The position numbers and the translations under genes are program-made. Positions 16,301 to 24,161 of a stretch of DNA of 64,000 nucleotides are shown here, in pieces. Below the pieces are notes generated by a model. That model was not told the origin of the DNA. It made no database searches and saw only the letters and a list, made by a program, of their open reading frames with translations. Numbering within the stretch: the first letter of the stretch is position 1; each line of letters opens with the position of its first letter. Origin of the DNA: JAFGPS01 sp964570855 (lineage in GTDB: Bacteria; Planctomycetota; Phycisphaerae; Sedimentisphaerales; Anaerobacaceae); assembly GCA_964570855.1 (NCBI GenBank), contig CAZMZR010000003.1, positions 7,976-71,975 on the forward strand, in the 5' to 3' direction.

Positions 16301-17186
16301 CATACTGAACAACTGCATTCTCTGGGACAACAATGACCTCGATGGTTCGGACGAATCGGCTCAAATCAATAATTCTACCGGCAGTCAAAATACAATCGTC
16401 AATTATTCCTGTATCCAGGGCTGGACCGGAAATATGCAAGGCATTGGTAACATTAATGAAGACCCGGTCTTTTTCGATGTAGATAAAGATGACTATCACT
16501 TAAAAAGTACAGGCTGGCGATGGGATAATCTACGACAACGATGGCACTACGATGACATAACAAGCCCATGTGTTGACTCAGGTAATCCAGGCTCACCTTT
16601 GAAAGATGAATTGCCGGCTATACCTGGTGATGCCACAAATGAATGGGGAATTAACTTACGTATAAATATGGGGGCATTCGGTGGTACAGCCGAGGCAAGC
16701 ATGGCCCCGCACAACTGGAACCTGCTGGGAGATTTGAATAACGACGGAAATGTCAACCTAAAGGACTTTGCGGCTCAAATCCAAACCTGGGCGGGAACTG
16801 AAAATGAGCTCCCGGGTGATTTGGATCGAAACGGTACCGTGGATAGAACAGACCTTACAATGCTGGCAGACGATTGGCTGGAATATATAAAGCCACCTTA
16901 TGTGAATATCACATATCCAACTGACGGTGGAGTTTTTGATGGACCGGCTGCTGAAGTCCTGATCGAAGTTGAAGCATGGGATACGAATGGTTCGGTAGTC
17001 AAAATGGAATTCTTTGCCGATGGAATTAAGATAGGAAAAGACAACAACGGTTCCGACGGCTGGAGTTTCAACTGGACAGAGCATTCTGTCGGCGAATATT
17101 ATCTTACCGCAAGAGCAACAGACAACGGAGGAGCAATCACAACTTCAAGCCAGATTGTAATCTGGATTATACCACTACGTGATTAA
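13386..17186 (+). CDS. Secreted subtilase with beta-helix, dockerin and Ig-like domains
   Basis: This 1266-residue protein starts with a signal peptide (LAIYLLALVFAPIISADV). A propeptide of about 150 residues follows. The S8 peptidase domain has catalytic Asp near 203 (AVLDTGVDYDH), His near 260 (HGHGTHCAG) and Ser near 430 (GTSMACPHVAG). A beta-sandwich region (about 560-690) leads to a right-handed parallel beta-helix (about 700-1020) with repeated NCIF/NCLF and GGGIY motifs. A type I dockerin occupies about 1117-1175 (GDLNNDGNVNLKDFA and GDLDRNGTVDRTDL, both calcium loops intact). The final domain is Ig-like, of the kind found in adhesins. It is exported and probably cell-surface or complex-bound, degrading protein while binding glycan. 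It stands alone between two intergenic regions. Confidence 0.88.
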   Translation: MKKKRLTNLAIYLLALVFAPIISADVTERFASDEIIVKFRENAANIIEKQLDNPVDTINISPQISQLNTKYQIRQISPLLKGFRTKHQQLQSLSHKRADLLTQKDKRILRRLQRMPANGTIPNLERIYKIKLDCPTEQSLQEALEAYRNNPEVEYAELNYKASIESAPNDPLYINQWSLSKINAPDAWDIYTGSSKIIVAVLDTGVDYDHRDIAGNMWINDDEYEGIEGIDDDDNGYIDDLYGYNFIYNTEDPFDDHGHGTHCAGIIAAKGNNELDISGVCWNTRIMALKAFNYDAGGYTHDLVEAIFYAVANGADIISNSWTIDDVPNELQSIKEVFEYAYSQGVISVAAAGNQNTDSPRYPAYYQNVISVAATNSQDDRWIDTNTGLGSNYGDWVDIAAPGVNILSLRASNTGEGVLYNQYATSLTGTSMACPHVAGACALLLSANPTMKYREVYNKLIETADPISPGICRSNGRLNLSKIMQAVVPTQGYINFDQDYYTHTSKVGLLLSDRDLKGNGSHEVTVTTQKGDIENIVLYETEAAFGVFTAKISINTGSPNINDGILQASSGEIITATYFDPDEGLGNSTSTDIAFIDYEAPILTNMQIEVQARQATITLTTNESTKAIIRYGLVPDDEQFTSSENLTLTTGHTFTLQPLNPETDYYFVIDLIDVAGNEVSVENNNQYYLFSTSSDTIGFRVPEAYSTIQSAINNASDGDTIWVADGRYTGTENKNIDFKGKAITVKSENGPDNCIIDCQSQGFGFYFRMGEGLNSVLDGFTIWNGNVSGRGGGIYCDQSSPTIINCIFSDNTAGQYGGGMYNFNNSNPLLINCLFAQNSAGTNQSDSGNGGGICNLANSNPTLINCEFFKNSATYQGGGIYNEENSSPTIIKCFFYENDSRNGGGIYNFSNSNPVLTNCIFVDNSAKFGGAIQNASSINLEPSITTLINCTLFRNSAEKMGGAIMNSSGGASILNNCILWDNNDLDGSDESAQINNSTGSQNTIVNYSCIQGWTGNMQGIGNINEDPVFFDVDKDDYHLKSTGWRWDNLRQRWHYDDITSPCVDSGNPGSPLKDELPAIPGDATNEWGINLRINMGAFGGTAEASMAPHNWNLLGDLNNDGNVNLKDFAAQIQTWAGTENELPGDLDRNGTVDRTDLTMLADDWLEYIKPPYVNITYPTDGGVFDGPAAEVLIEVEAWDTNGSVVKMEFFADGIKIGKDNNGSDGWSFNWTEHSVGEYYLTARATDNGGAITTSSQIVIWIIPLRD

Positions 17187-17373
17187 AAAAAGAGTCGGCC
17201 AAAATTAAGCTATGGCATAATTGATAGATCAATCTCGATTTACTTGTCTTTTGATAGCACATAGAAGTCATACATCTTATCTTTCGAAAAAGTATATGAT
17301 GTTCCTTGGTTATCCCATCGAGAAAGGTAAAATTATTTGACTACAAAGCAGAGTTTAATTACAATTTGTATCC

Positions 17374-17988
17374 GTGTGTAAGGCTGGAAAGAAACCAATT
17401 ATCGGGATATTAGGTGGTATTGCCTCAGGTAAAAGTACCGTCGCCGCTGAATTTGTTAAATTAGGCTGCAAGGTTATCGATGCCGATAAAATCGCCCATA
17501 AGGCACTCGAAAAAAAAACTGTAAAAGAAAAAATTCTGGAATATTTCGGCCCGACGATTTTAGATCGAGAAGGCAAAATTGACCGCAGGAGATTAGCCGA
17601 GATTGTTTTTGCCGATGCCGAAAAACTTGCCTTACTTAACAGGGTAATTCATCCTCTTGTTTTCGAACAGGCCGAGCAACTCATAAAAAAATACAATGAC
17701 CAAAAACGAGTCAAGGCAATCGTACTGGACATACCTCTACTGGTTGAAGTTGGCTGGTTTGAACGATGTGATAAGATTATTTTTGTAAATTGTGAGCCTG
17801 AATTAAGGGCAAAAAGAGCCGAAAAAATGGGTTTTAATAAAAATCAGCTTAAAATTAGAGAAAATTTTCAAATTTCTCTGGACAAGAAGGTTAAGCTCAC
17901 CGATAATATCATTGAAAACAATTCAGGTTTCTCGGCATTAGTCAGGCAGGTCGCTGATATTTTCTCTTATATTGTGGGTAATTATTAA
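17374..17988 (+). CDS. coaE: Dephospho-CoA kinase
   Basis: CoaE adds the 3' phosphate that completes coenzyme A. The P-loop is GILGGIASGKSTVAAEF, followed by the family motifs DADKIAHKAL and VLDIPLLVEVGWFERCD; the lid and C-terminal helices are complete at 204 residues. The start is a GTG at 17374 without a clear ribosome-binding site; no in-frame ATG lies before the P-loop, so GTG is most likely. It lies alone between the secreted protease and rho. Confidence 0.94.
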   Translation: MCKAGKKPIIGILGGIASGKSTVAAEFVKLGCKVIDADKIAHKALEKKTVKEKILEYFGPTILDREGKIDRRRLAEIVFADAEKLALLNRVIHPLVFEQAEQLIKKYNDQKRVKAIVLDIPLLVEVGWFERCDKIIFVNCEPELRAKRAEKMGFNKNQLKIRENFQISLDKKVKLTDNIIENNSGFSALVRQVADIFSYIVGNY

Positions 17989-18126
17989 GAGGGGTTAATT
18001 ACAGATCGTTCGTGTTAGTAATACCCGTTTTATATAACAAATTAATTTAACTTCTGCTATTCAAAGTTCAATTCCTATTGAAATCCTACGGGAAATGGGA
18101 AAATTGTTCTGTGGAATTGTACTTTT

Positions 18127-18168
18127 ACCGCCGATGCCGGCGGAGACAGGCTCCGCAGGGGTGGTAAG
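18127..18168 (+). promoter_or_regulatory. GC-rich structured leader upstream of rho
   Basis: In an AT-rich spacer this patch pairs with itself. CCGCCG and CGGCGG form a stem around a tetraloop (18128-18143). TTACC at the left and GGTAA at the right can close a second helix around a CTCCGCAGGGG segment. It lies 30-60 nt before the rho start. rho is autoregulated in its leader in several bacteria, so an attenuator is plausible. A dispersed repeat is the alternative. Confidence 0.35.
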
Positions 18169-18197
18169 AAATTTTAACAAATGAAAAAGGAGTAATG

Positions 18198-19694
18198 ATG
18201 GCTAAAGCTGTAAAAAGCACAACCAAAAAACGAAAGACCTCAAAGAAAAAGGCAGTCAAAGAAGAGCAAGCTGTTACCGAACAAACCGAGGAAAACCAGC
18301 CGGAGACTGAACCGGTAACTGCTACGGCAACGGCCGAGGAAACCGCCGCTCCGGAAACTGAGGACCAAGTCCAGGAAGCTGAAATGACGGATGAGGAATC
18401 AACTCATGCCAAATACGAGCGGATTAAAAAAGGCAACTTATATTTAACCGACCTGCAGAAACTCACTGTCGCAGAACTGCACGAGATTGCCAAGAACGAT
18501 AATATTATCGAATACAGCGCTCTTAAAAAGCAGGATTTGATTTTCCGTATTCTAAAAGAACGCATCCGCCAGAACGGGCTTATGTACGGCGAAGGTGTTT
18601 TGGAAGTGCTGCCCGACGGTTATGGATTTCTGCGAAATCCGGACTATAATTATTTGTCATCGTCTGACGATATCTATGTCTCTCCTTCTCAGATAAGACG
18701 TTTCGGCCTGCGAACAGGTAATATCGTCTCAGGCCAAATTAGACCGCCGAAAGATTCTGAAAAGTATTTTGCCCTTCTGCGAGTTGAAGCAATTAATTTC
18801 GAAAATCCCGACAATCTCGCAGAAAAAATAGTATTCAGTGATTTGACACCATTGCATCCGGAACAACGCTTTATCCTTGAGACATCATCGGAAGAGCTGA
18901 ATATGCGGATCATTGATTTGGTTACTCCGGTAGGTAAAGGTCAGCGTGGTCTTATTGTTGCTCCGCCTCGAACCGGCAAGACGATTCTGCTGCAGAAAAT
19001 CGCAAATGCATTGAGCACCAATCATCCAGAAATCAAACTGATAGTGTTGCTAATCGACGAACGTCCCGAAGAAGTGACAGAAATGGCGAGGAAAACCGCA
19101 GAAGACGTAGAGGTGATCAGTTCGACCTTCGATGAGCCGGCGGCACGTCATTGCCAAGTGGCCGAAGTTGTTATAGAAAAAGCAAAACGACTTGTCGAGT
19201 ACGGCGTAGATGTAGTGATACTACTGGACTCGATAACACGCCTTGCCCGTGCCTATAACACCGAGATGCCACACTCTGGCAGAATCCTGACCGGTGGTGT
19301 TGACGCCGGTGCAATGCAGATGCCCAAGAAGTTTTTCGGAGCGGCAAGAAATATCGAAGAAGGCGGTTCACTTACCATTTTCGCAACGGCATTAATCGAC
19401 ACAGGCTCGAAAATGGATGAGGTGATTTTTGAAGAGTTCAAGGCAACCGGAAATATGGAATTGCACCTTGACAGGCGTCTTGTTGACAGAAGAACATGGC
19501 CGGCAATAGACATTAGCCGAAGTGGTACCAGACGTGAAGAACTCCTGCTCGACCCCAAAGAGCTTCAACTGATATATCGGCTGCGAAGAGTTCTAAGCGA
19601 ATTAAACCAGGTTGAAGCAATCGAACTGCTGAAAAGCAGACTTGCAAAGACAAGGACCAACGCCGAATTCCTGATGACGATGAACATGGATTAG
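18198..19694 (+). CDS. rho: Transcription termination factor Rho
   Basis: Rho is the hexameric RNA helicase that ends transcription. The ATPase carries Walker A (VAPPRTGKTILLQKIA) and Walker B region (LLIDERPEEVTEM), then the Q- and R-loop region (GGVDAGAMQMPKKFFGAARN). The RNA-binding cold-shock fold (about 125-200) has YGFLRNPDYNYL. The first 75 residues are a Lys/Thr/Glu/Pro-rich disordered extension, common in high-diversity phyla. Two adjacent ATGs occur; AAAAAGGAG is two bases before the first and five before the second, so I place the start at 18198. A factor-independent terminator follows. Confidence 0.96.
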   Translation: MAKAVKSTTKKRKTSKKKAVKEEQAVTEQTEENQPETEPVTATATAEETAAPETEDQVQEAEMTDEESTHAKYERIKKGNLYLTDLQKLTVAELHEIAKNDNIIEYSALKKQDLIFRILKERIRQNGLMYGEGVLEVLPDGYGFLRNPDYNYLSSSDDIYVSPSQIRRFGLRTGNIVSGQIRPPKDSEKYFALLRVEAINFENPDNLAEKIVFSDLTPLHPEQRFILETSSEELNMRIIDLVTPVGKGQRGLIVAPPRTGKTILLQKIANALSTNHPEIKLIVLLIDERPEEVTEMARKTAEDVEVISSTFDEPAARHCQVAEVVIEKAKRLVEYGVDVVILLDSITRLARAYNTEMPHSGRILTGGVDAGAMQMPKKFFGAARNIEEGGSLTIFATALIDTGSKMDEVIFEEFKATGNMELHLDRRLVDRRTWPAIDISRSGTRREELLLDPKELQLIYRLRRVLSELNQVEAIELLKSRLAKTRTNAEFLMTMNMD

Positions 19695-19793
19695 GCCGAC
19701 ATAGCATAAGGACGCCATTTTAAAAAGCCCGCTTGATTCGCAGGTTTGCGCCTGATTGTTCTCTTTACATTACAGTTTTTTTATATTAAAATC

Positions 19794-19829
19794 AAATTCC
19801 GGTCGTTATTATTATGCCGGAATTTTTTT
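19794..19829 (+). terminator. Rho-independent terminator after rho
   Basis: AAATTCCGG (19794-19802) pairs perfectly with CCGGAATTT (19817-19825) around a 14-nt loop and runs into a T-tract. It separates rho from valS. Confidence 0.85.
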
Positions 19830-19857
19830 ATTAACAAATGTCGAAATCCGGTGAATC

Positions 19858-22800
19858 ATGAGCGAACAACTATCGAAAGTTTACGAACCTAAAGCAATTG
19901 AGCAACAGGCAAATGTAATATGGTCTTCGCAACCATACTTTCACGCCGAACCTTCGGGCGACCACGAAAAAGCCTACACTATTGTAATTCCTCCGCCTAA
20001 TGTAACCGCCCCGCTGCACCTCGGGCATGCGCTTAACAATACCCTGCAGGATATCCTTATCAGATACCGCCGGATGCAGAATTATAATACCTTGTGGATG
20101 CCGGGAACCGATCATGCCGGCATCGCTACTCAAACCGTAGTAGAGAAGCGAATACTTTCTGAAGAAGGCAGAAAACGTACCGATTTCGAACGGGGAGAAT
20201 TTGTCGAACGTGTACAGGCATGGAAGGATGAGTATGAACAGCGAATCATAGACCAACTAAAAGCGATGGGCTGCTCGTGCGACTGGCAGCGGACGCGATT
20301 CACAATGGATCAGGTATGCGCCAAAGCCGTGCGGGCTGCGTTCTTTAAGCTCTTTAAGGACGGTTTAATTTATCGAGGCAAAAGATTAGTCAACTGGGAC
20401 CCCGCAACACAAACGGTATTGGCCGATGATGAAGTAGAGCATGAGACGGTCCAGGGGCATTTCTGGTATATGAGATATCCTCTCGTTGAACCGGTTGACA
20501 TTGCGGGCAAACGAATTGAATATGTGACCGTAGCAACAACCCGGCCGGAGACCATGCTCGGCGACACGGCCGTCGCTATGAATCCGACGGATAACAGGGC
20601 GGAATATCTGGTTGGTAAGAAAGTCCGGCTCCCGATTGTCGGTCGTATAATTCCCATCATTGCCGATGAGCATGTCGTTCTGCCAAATCCGGAAAGCGAG
20701 GATGAAAAAGCAAAATTTTCCACCGGCTTTTTGAAAGTGACGCCGGCCCATGATCCTGATGACTGGGAAATCGGCCAAAGACACGGCCTTGAAATTATCA
20801 ATGTAATGGCTCCTGACGGCTCGATCAGCGATAAGCACGGCTGGACGGATGCCGGTGAGCCGGAAGCCCAGTCTCTGTTAGGTATGGACCGTTTCGAGGC
20901 GCGCGAAGCGATTGTCGAATGGTTCCGCCAGGAGAATCTGCTCGAAGAGGTACGCGAATATACCCACGAAGTCGGGCACAGCTATCGAAGTCACGTCCCC
21001 ATCGAGCCATATCTGTCTGACCAGTGGTATATCGCCGTGAAAAAGCCCATCGACCACCTGAAAGAGAAAATCGGCGGAGGACCTATCGATGGCACGGATG
21101 TACCGGCCAATTCCTTAGCAGGTCTGGCGTTAAAACCACTGCTTGACGGCCGATTGCGATTCATCCCCGAACGTTACTCCAAAACCTATCAAACATGGTT
21201 AGAGAACCTCCGGGACTGGCCCATCAGCCGACAACTCTGGTGGGGACACAGAATACCTATATGGAGTAAAACGTATCATTTAACATTAAAGAATTGGGAA
21301 AGAATCGTCCTCGAGGAAGATGGATTAGATCATTTCTCTGTTTATGATCCTATAAAAACGGGTTTTGCATGGCAGATTATTAATATCGATTCGGGTCAAC
21401 AAATACTAAATCCGCAAAGCGAGTTAGTCCCGATTACAAAAGAAACTGAAGGCGAATACATAGTCTATATATGCCCTGGATCCGATTCAAAATGGACAGA
21501 GGAGGGACTACAAAAAGCAGGTTACACACAGGATACAGATGTCCTTGATACGTGGTTTAGTTCGGCGTTGTGGCCGTTCAGTACTATGGGCTGGCCGGAA
21601 GATACGCCGGAACTGAAATCATTCTATCCGGGTGACGTACTCTGCACCGCACGCGAGATTATTACATTATGGGTCTCGCGAATGGTAATGATGGGCCAAT
21701 ACTGCGTTGGAGATATTCCCTTTAGTGACGTCTATATTCATGCAATGATTCAGGACGGCGAAGGACGCAAGATGTCAAAGAGCCTTGGCAACGGAATCGA
21801 CCCGTTAGTAGCTATCGACAGCCACGGAGCAGATGCGATGCGATTCACGTTGGCCAGCATGACAACCGACACACAGGATATTAGAATGCCTGTGGCCCAG
21901 ATGACACTGCCCGACGGCCGCCAGACCAATACATCTCCCAAGTTCGATCTCGGCAGAAATTTCTGCAACAAGCTCTGGAACGCCTCGCGCTTTGCTATGA
22001 TGAACCTCGAGGGGATAGACCCGGCAAAATTCGACGCCGACAAAATGGATATTACCGATAAATGGATTCTCTCCCGATTGGCCGGGACGATATCCCAAGT
22101 GACCGAGTCCCTGAATGACTTCAAATTCAGCGATCCATTATCTCAGCTATATAAGTTCTTCTGGAACGATTTTTGTGACTGGTATCTTGAATGGGCCAAA
22201 CCCAGAATGCAGGACGAGCAACAAAAGCCTATCGCCCAGAGTGTTTTGGCATTTGTACTGGACCAAACTTTGCGTTTATTGCATCCTTTTGTGCCGTTTA
22301 TCACCGAAGGAATATTCCAGAAACTAAATGAAACAGCACCTATAAGAAAACTCCAGGGAATAGCTCAGATCGAGCAGAACAATGCCCTGGTGGTCGCTCT
22401 TTGGCCGCAACCATTAGATTCATTGATTAACGATACAGCCGAACAGGATATAACGATAATCCAGAATCTGATACGAGCTGTAAGGGATGTCAAGAACAAA
22501 TACAATGTTATGACTCTTGATGCTGTTTCGGCAAACGCGGAACAGAAAATATCACAGATACTAAACAAAAATGCAGAATTAATCTGTTCTATGGCAGGTG
22601 CTCAGGAGTTCCGGGCAGGACCCGATATTCTAAAACCTCGGAACGCAGCCACCGCTCTTGTCGAAGGCATACAGATTTACGTGCATAATGTTATCGATGT
22701 GGAAGCTGAAAGAAATCGGCTGGAAAAACAAAAGCAACAAATAGAAAAAGCCAAACAATCGGTTGAAACCAAACTGGCTAATGAAAACTTTATAACGAAA

Positions 22801-22905
22801 GCCAAACCTGAAGTAGTAGCTCAAGCTAAAGAAAGGCTCAGCCAGTTGACAGAGCAATTAGAGACCGTTACGAAACATATTCTGGAATTAGAACAAAGTG
22901 AATGA
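19858..22905 (+). CDS. valS: Valyl-tRNA synthetase
   Basis: ValRS charges tRNA-Val. The class I motifs are present: PLHLGHALN (HIGH) near residue 57 and KMSKSLGNG near 640. The editing domain contains TTRPETMLGDTAVAMNP. An anticodon domain with DWYLEWAKPR and a C-terminal coiled-coil arm rich in Glu/Lys (from about 945) complete it. At 1015 residues it is longer than the usual 870-950. Part of the excess lies between WWGHRIPIW and DTDVLDTWFSS (about residues 470-560), where the codons are also visibly more AT-rich. The start ATG immediately follows the rho terminator. The next gene starts 72 bp after the stop. Confidence 0.96.
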   Translation: MSEQLSKVYEPKAIEQQANVIWSSQPYFHAEPSGDHEKAYTIVIPPPNVTAPLHLGHALNNTLQDILIRYRRMQNYNTLWMPGTDHAGIATQTVVEKRILSEEGRKRTDFERGEFVERVQAWKDEYEQRIIDQLKAMGCSCDWQRTRFTMDQVCAKAVRAAFFKLFKDGLIYRGKRLVNWDPATQTVLADDEVEHETVQGHFWYMRYPLVEPVDIAGKRIEYVTVATTRPETMLGDTAVAMNPTDNRAEYLVGKKVRLPIVGRIIPIIADEHVVLPNPESEDEKAKFSTGFLKVTPAHDPDDWEIGQRHGLEIINVMAPDGSISDKHGWTDAGEPEAQSLLGMDRFEAREAIVEWFRQENLLEEVREYTHEVGHSYRSHVPIEPYLSDQWYIAVKKPIDHLKEKIGGGPIDGTDVPANSLAGLALKPLLDGRLRFIPERYSKTYQTWLENLRDWPISRQLWWGHRIPIWSKTYHLTLKNWERIVLEEDGLDHFSVYDPIKTGFAWQIINIDSGQQILNPQSELVPITKETEGEYIVYICPGSDSKWTEEGLQKAGYTQDTDVLDTWFSSALWPFSTMGWPEDTPELKSFYPGDVLCTAREIITLWVSRMVMMGQYCVGDIPFSDVYIHAMIQDGEGRKMSKSLGNGIDPLVAIDSHGADAMRFTLASMTTDTQDIRMPVAQMTLPDGRQTNTSPKFDLGRNFCNKLWNASRFAMMNLEGIDPAKFDADKMDITDKWILSRLAGTISQVTESLNDFKFSDPLSQLYKFFWNDFCDWYLEWAKPRMQDEQQKPIAQSVLAFVLDQTLRLLHPFVPFITEGIFQKLNETAPIRKLQGIAQIEQNNALVVALWPQPLDSLINDTAEQDITIIQNLIRAVRDVKNKYNVMTLDAVSANAEQKISQILNKNAELICSMAGAQEFRAGPDILKPRNAATALVEGIQIYVHNVIDVEAERNRLEKQKQQIEKAKQSVETKLANENFITKAKPEVVAQAKERLSQLTEQLETVTKHILELEQSE

Positions 22906-22977
22906 GTGGAAGTGGAGCAATAAACTGTCAAGCATATCGACTCATTGACCCATTTGTCGGGTAAAGGCGGTGCAAAA

Positions 22978-23373
22978 ATGGAAACGGAAGCCGAACTGTC
23001 ACGGATAATCATCAACGAAATGTCAGACCAGCAGATAATTGTCCTTAAAGAACGTCACGGCGAGCGAAGTTTCCCTATCGTAATCGGCATAGTCGAAATT
23101 TTTGCAATCGACCGGCGTCTGAAAGGCATCAAACCCGCCCGGCCAATGACGCATGATCTGCTGGCGAATATCATTGAAAATCTCGGTGCAAAAATAGAGA
23201 AGATAGTAATAAACGACCTGCGTCACCACATCTTTTTTGCAAAAATTCATTTGAGCCTGAACGGACGAAAAATCGAAATCGACTCACGGCCATCCGATGC
23301 AATTGCACTTGGCACAGCAACAAGCGCCCCTATTTTTGTTGCTGAGCATGTTTTTGAGCAGGCTTCTCAGTGA
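22978..23373 (+). CDS. BFN (DUF151) domain protein, putative nuclease
   Basis: The 131-residue product is a single bifunctional-nuclease (BFN/DUF151) domain: ERHGERSFPIVIGIVEIFAI, PMTHDLLANIIENLGA, and the hallmark SRPSDAIALGTATSAPIFVAE (split here for length: SRPSDAIALG then APIFVAE). Related domains in plants and bacteria have RNase/DNase activity. I start at the ATG at 22978, which has AAAGGCGG upstream; a GTG-type extension to 22945 is less likely. Its 3' end overlaps lspA by 44 bp in convergent orientation. It lies 72 bp after valS. Confidence 0.88.
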   Translation: METEAELSRIIINEMSDQQIIVLKERHGERSFPIVIGIVEIFAIDRRLKGIKPARPMTHDLLANIIENLGAKIEKIVINDLRHHIFFAKIHLSLNGRKIEIDSRPSDAIALGTATSAPIFVAEHVFEQASQ

Positions 23374-23908
23374 AAATGGTTGAAATAATCAGCAGTCCAA
23401 TCCCCACGCACAGTAAACTGTCGGCAACATTAAAAGCAGGCCAGTGATAATCGCGATAATAGACATCAATGAAATCCCGTACCATGCCGCCGTTAAAAAT
23501 TCTATCGTATAGATTACCGGAGACTCCGGCGGCAAAAAAACCAAGAGCTACATGGACTAAAAACGGCTGTCGGCCGCTATTAAAAAAAACCACAACGATC
23601 ACAATTAATGCGATAATTGAAACCGCCACTAAAAAAAAAGTATTGCCGGCCATCATCCCCCAGGCGGCACCGTCATTGAGCGCCCTTACAAACTGCAAAC
23701 AACCCTCAATAACAGGATAAGTATGTCGATCATTAAGCCATTCGAAAACTGTCTTTTTGGTCCACAAGTCAACCATCAAACCGATCAGGGCCAGTGTCCA
23801 GAATGTCAGATGCGCTTTTAAATTCGGAAATATAAAGCTAAGATGCTTTGATGAAGCCTGGGTTATGTCAAGCCGGGCATTATTCTCATCTGTTTTGGCT
23901 TGTTTCAT
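23330..23908 (-). CDS. lspA: Lipoprotein signal peptidase
   Basis: LspA cleaves the signal peptide of prolipoproteins in the inner membrane. The 192-residue protein has four membrane helices. The catalytic aspartates are in GNLYDRIFNGGMVRDFIDVY and FNVADSLLCVGIG. An N-terminal cytoplasmic extension of about 30 residues (to FPNLKAHLTF) is longer than usual. GAGA lies before the ATG. It overlaps the convergent BFN gene by 44 bp. Likely substrates in the window include the TolC-family lipoprotein encoded at 48347-49948. Confidence 0.93.
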   Translation of the reverse strand: MKQAKTDENNARLDITQASSKHLSFIFPNLKAHLTFWTLALIGLMVDLWTKKTVFEWLNDRHTYPVIEGCLQFVRALNDGAAWGMMAGNTFFLVAVSIIALIVIVVVFFNSGRQPFLVHVALGFFAAGVSGNLYDRIFNGGMVRDFIDVYYRDYHWPAFNVADSLLCVGIGLLIISTIFTEKPAQKHAQQQK

Positions 23909-24114
23909 AAATGGTCTCTAATACACCATATAAACAGAATATAAAAACTTTCCATCGAATATTTCAAACGACACGGGATTATATCACAGTAAGTATTGCT
24001 GTCAAAAACTTTTAGCTATAGATACGATTTTGCCCTCGCATACACTTTAACAACATTTGACATAATCGGCAGGTTAATATATCATATTGCGATTAGATTT
24101 GGCTGTAAATTATG

Positions 24115-24133
24115 GACGAGGCATTGCCTCGTC
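24115..24133. promoter_or_regulatory. Short strong hairpin upstream of gpmI
   Basis: GACGAGGC and GCCTCGTC pair over 8 bp around an ATT loop and are followed by TTTGTTGTCTTTG. It lies 28 nt before the gpmI ATG, so it could be a weak terminator, a leader control element or the processed end of a read-through RNA. Confidence 0.45.
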
Positions 24134-24161
24134 TTTGTTGTCTTTGCTCGAAAGGTCATTT

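Noticed and set aside
24087..24161. N-terminal extension of gpmI from ATG 24087
   Set aside because: It crosses a hairpin and has no ribosome-binding site, while the ATG at 24162 does.
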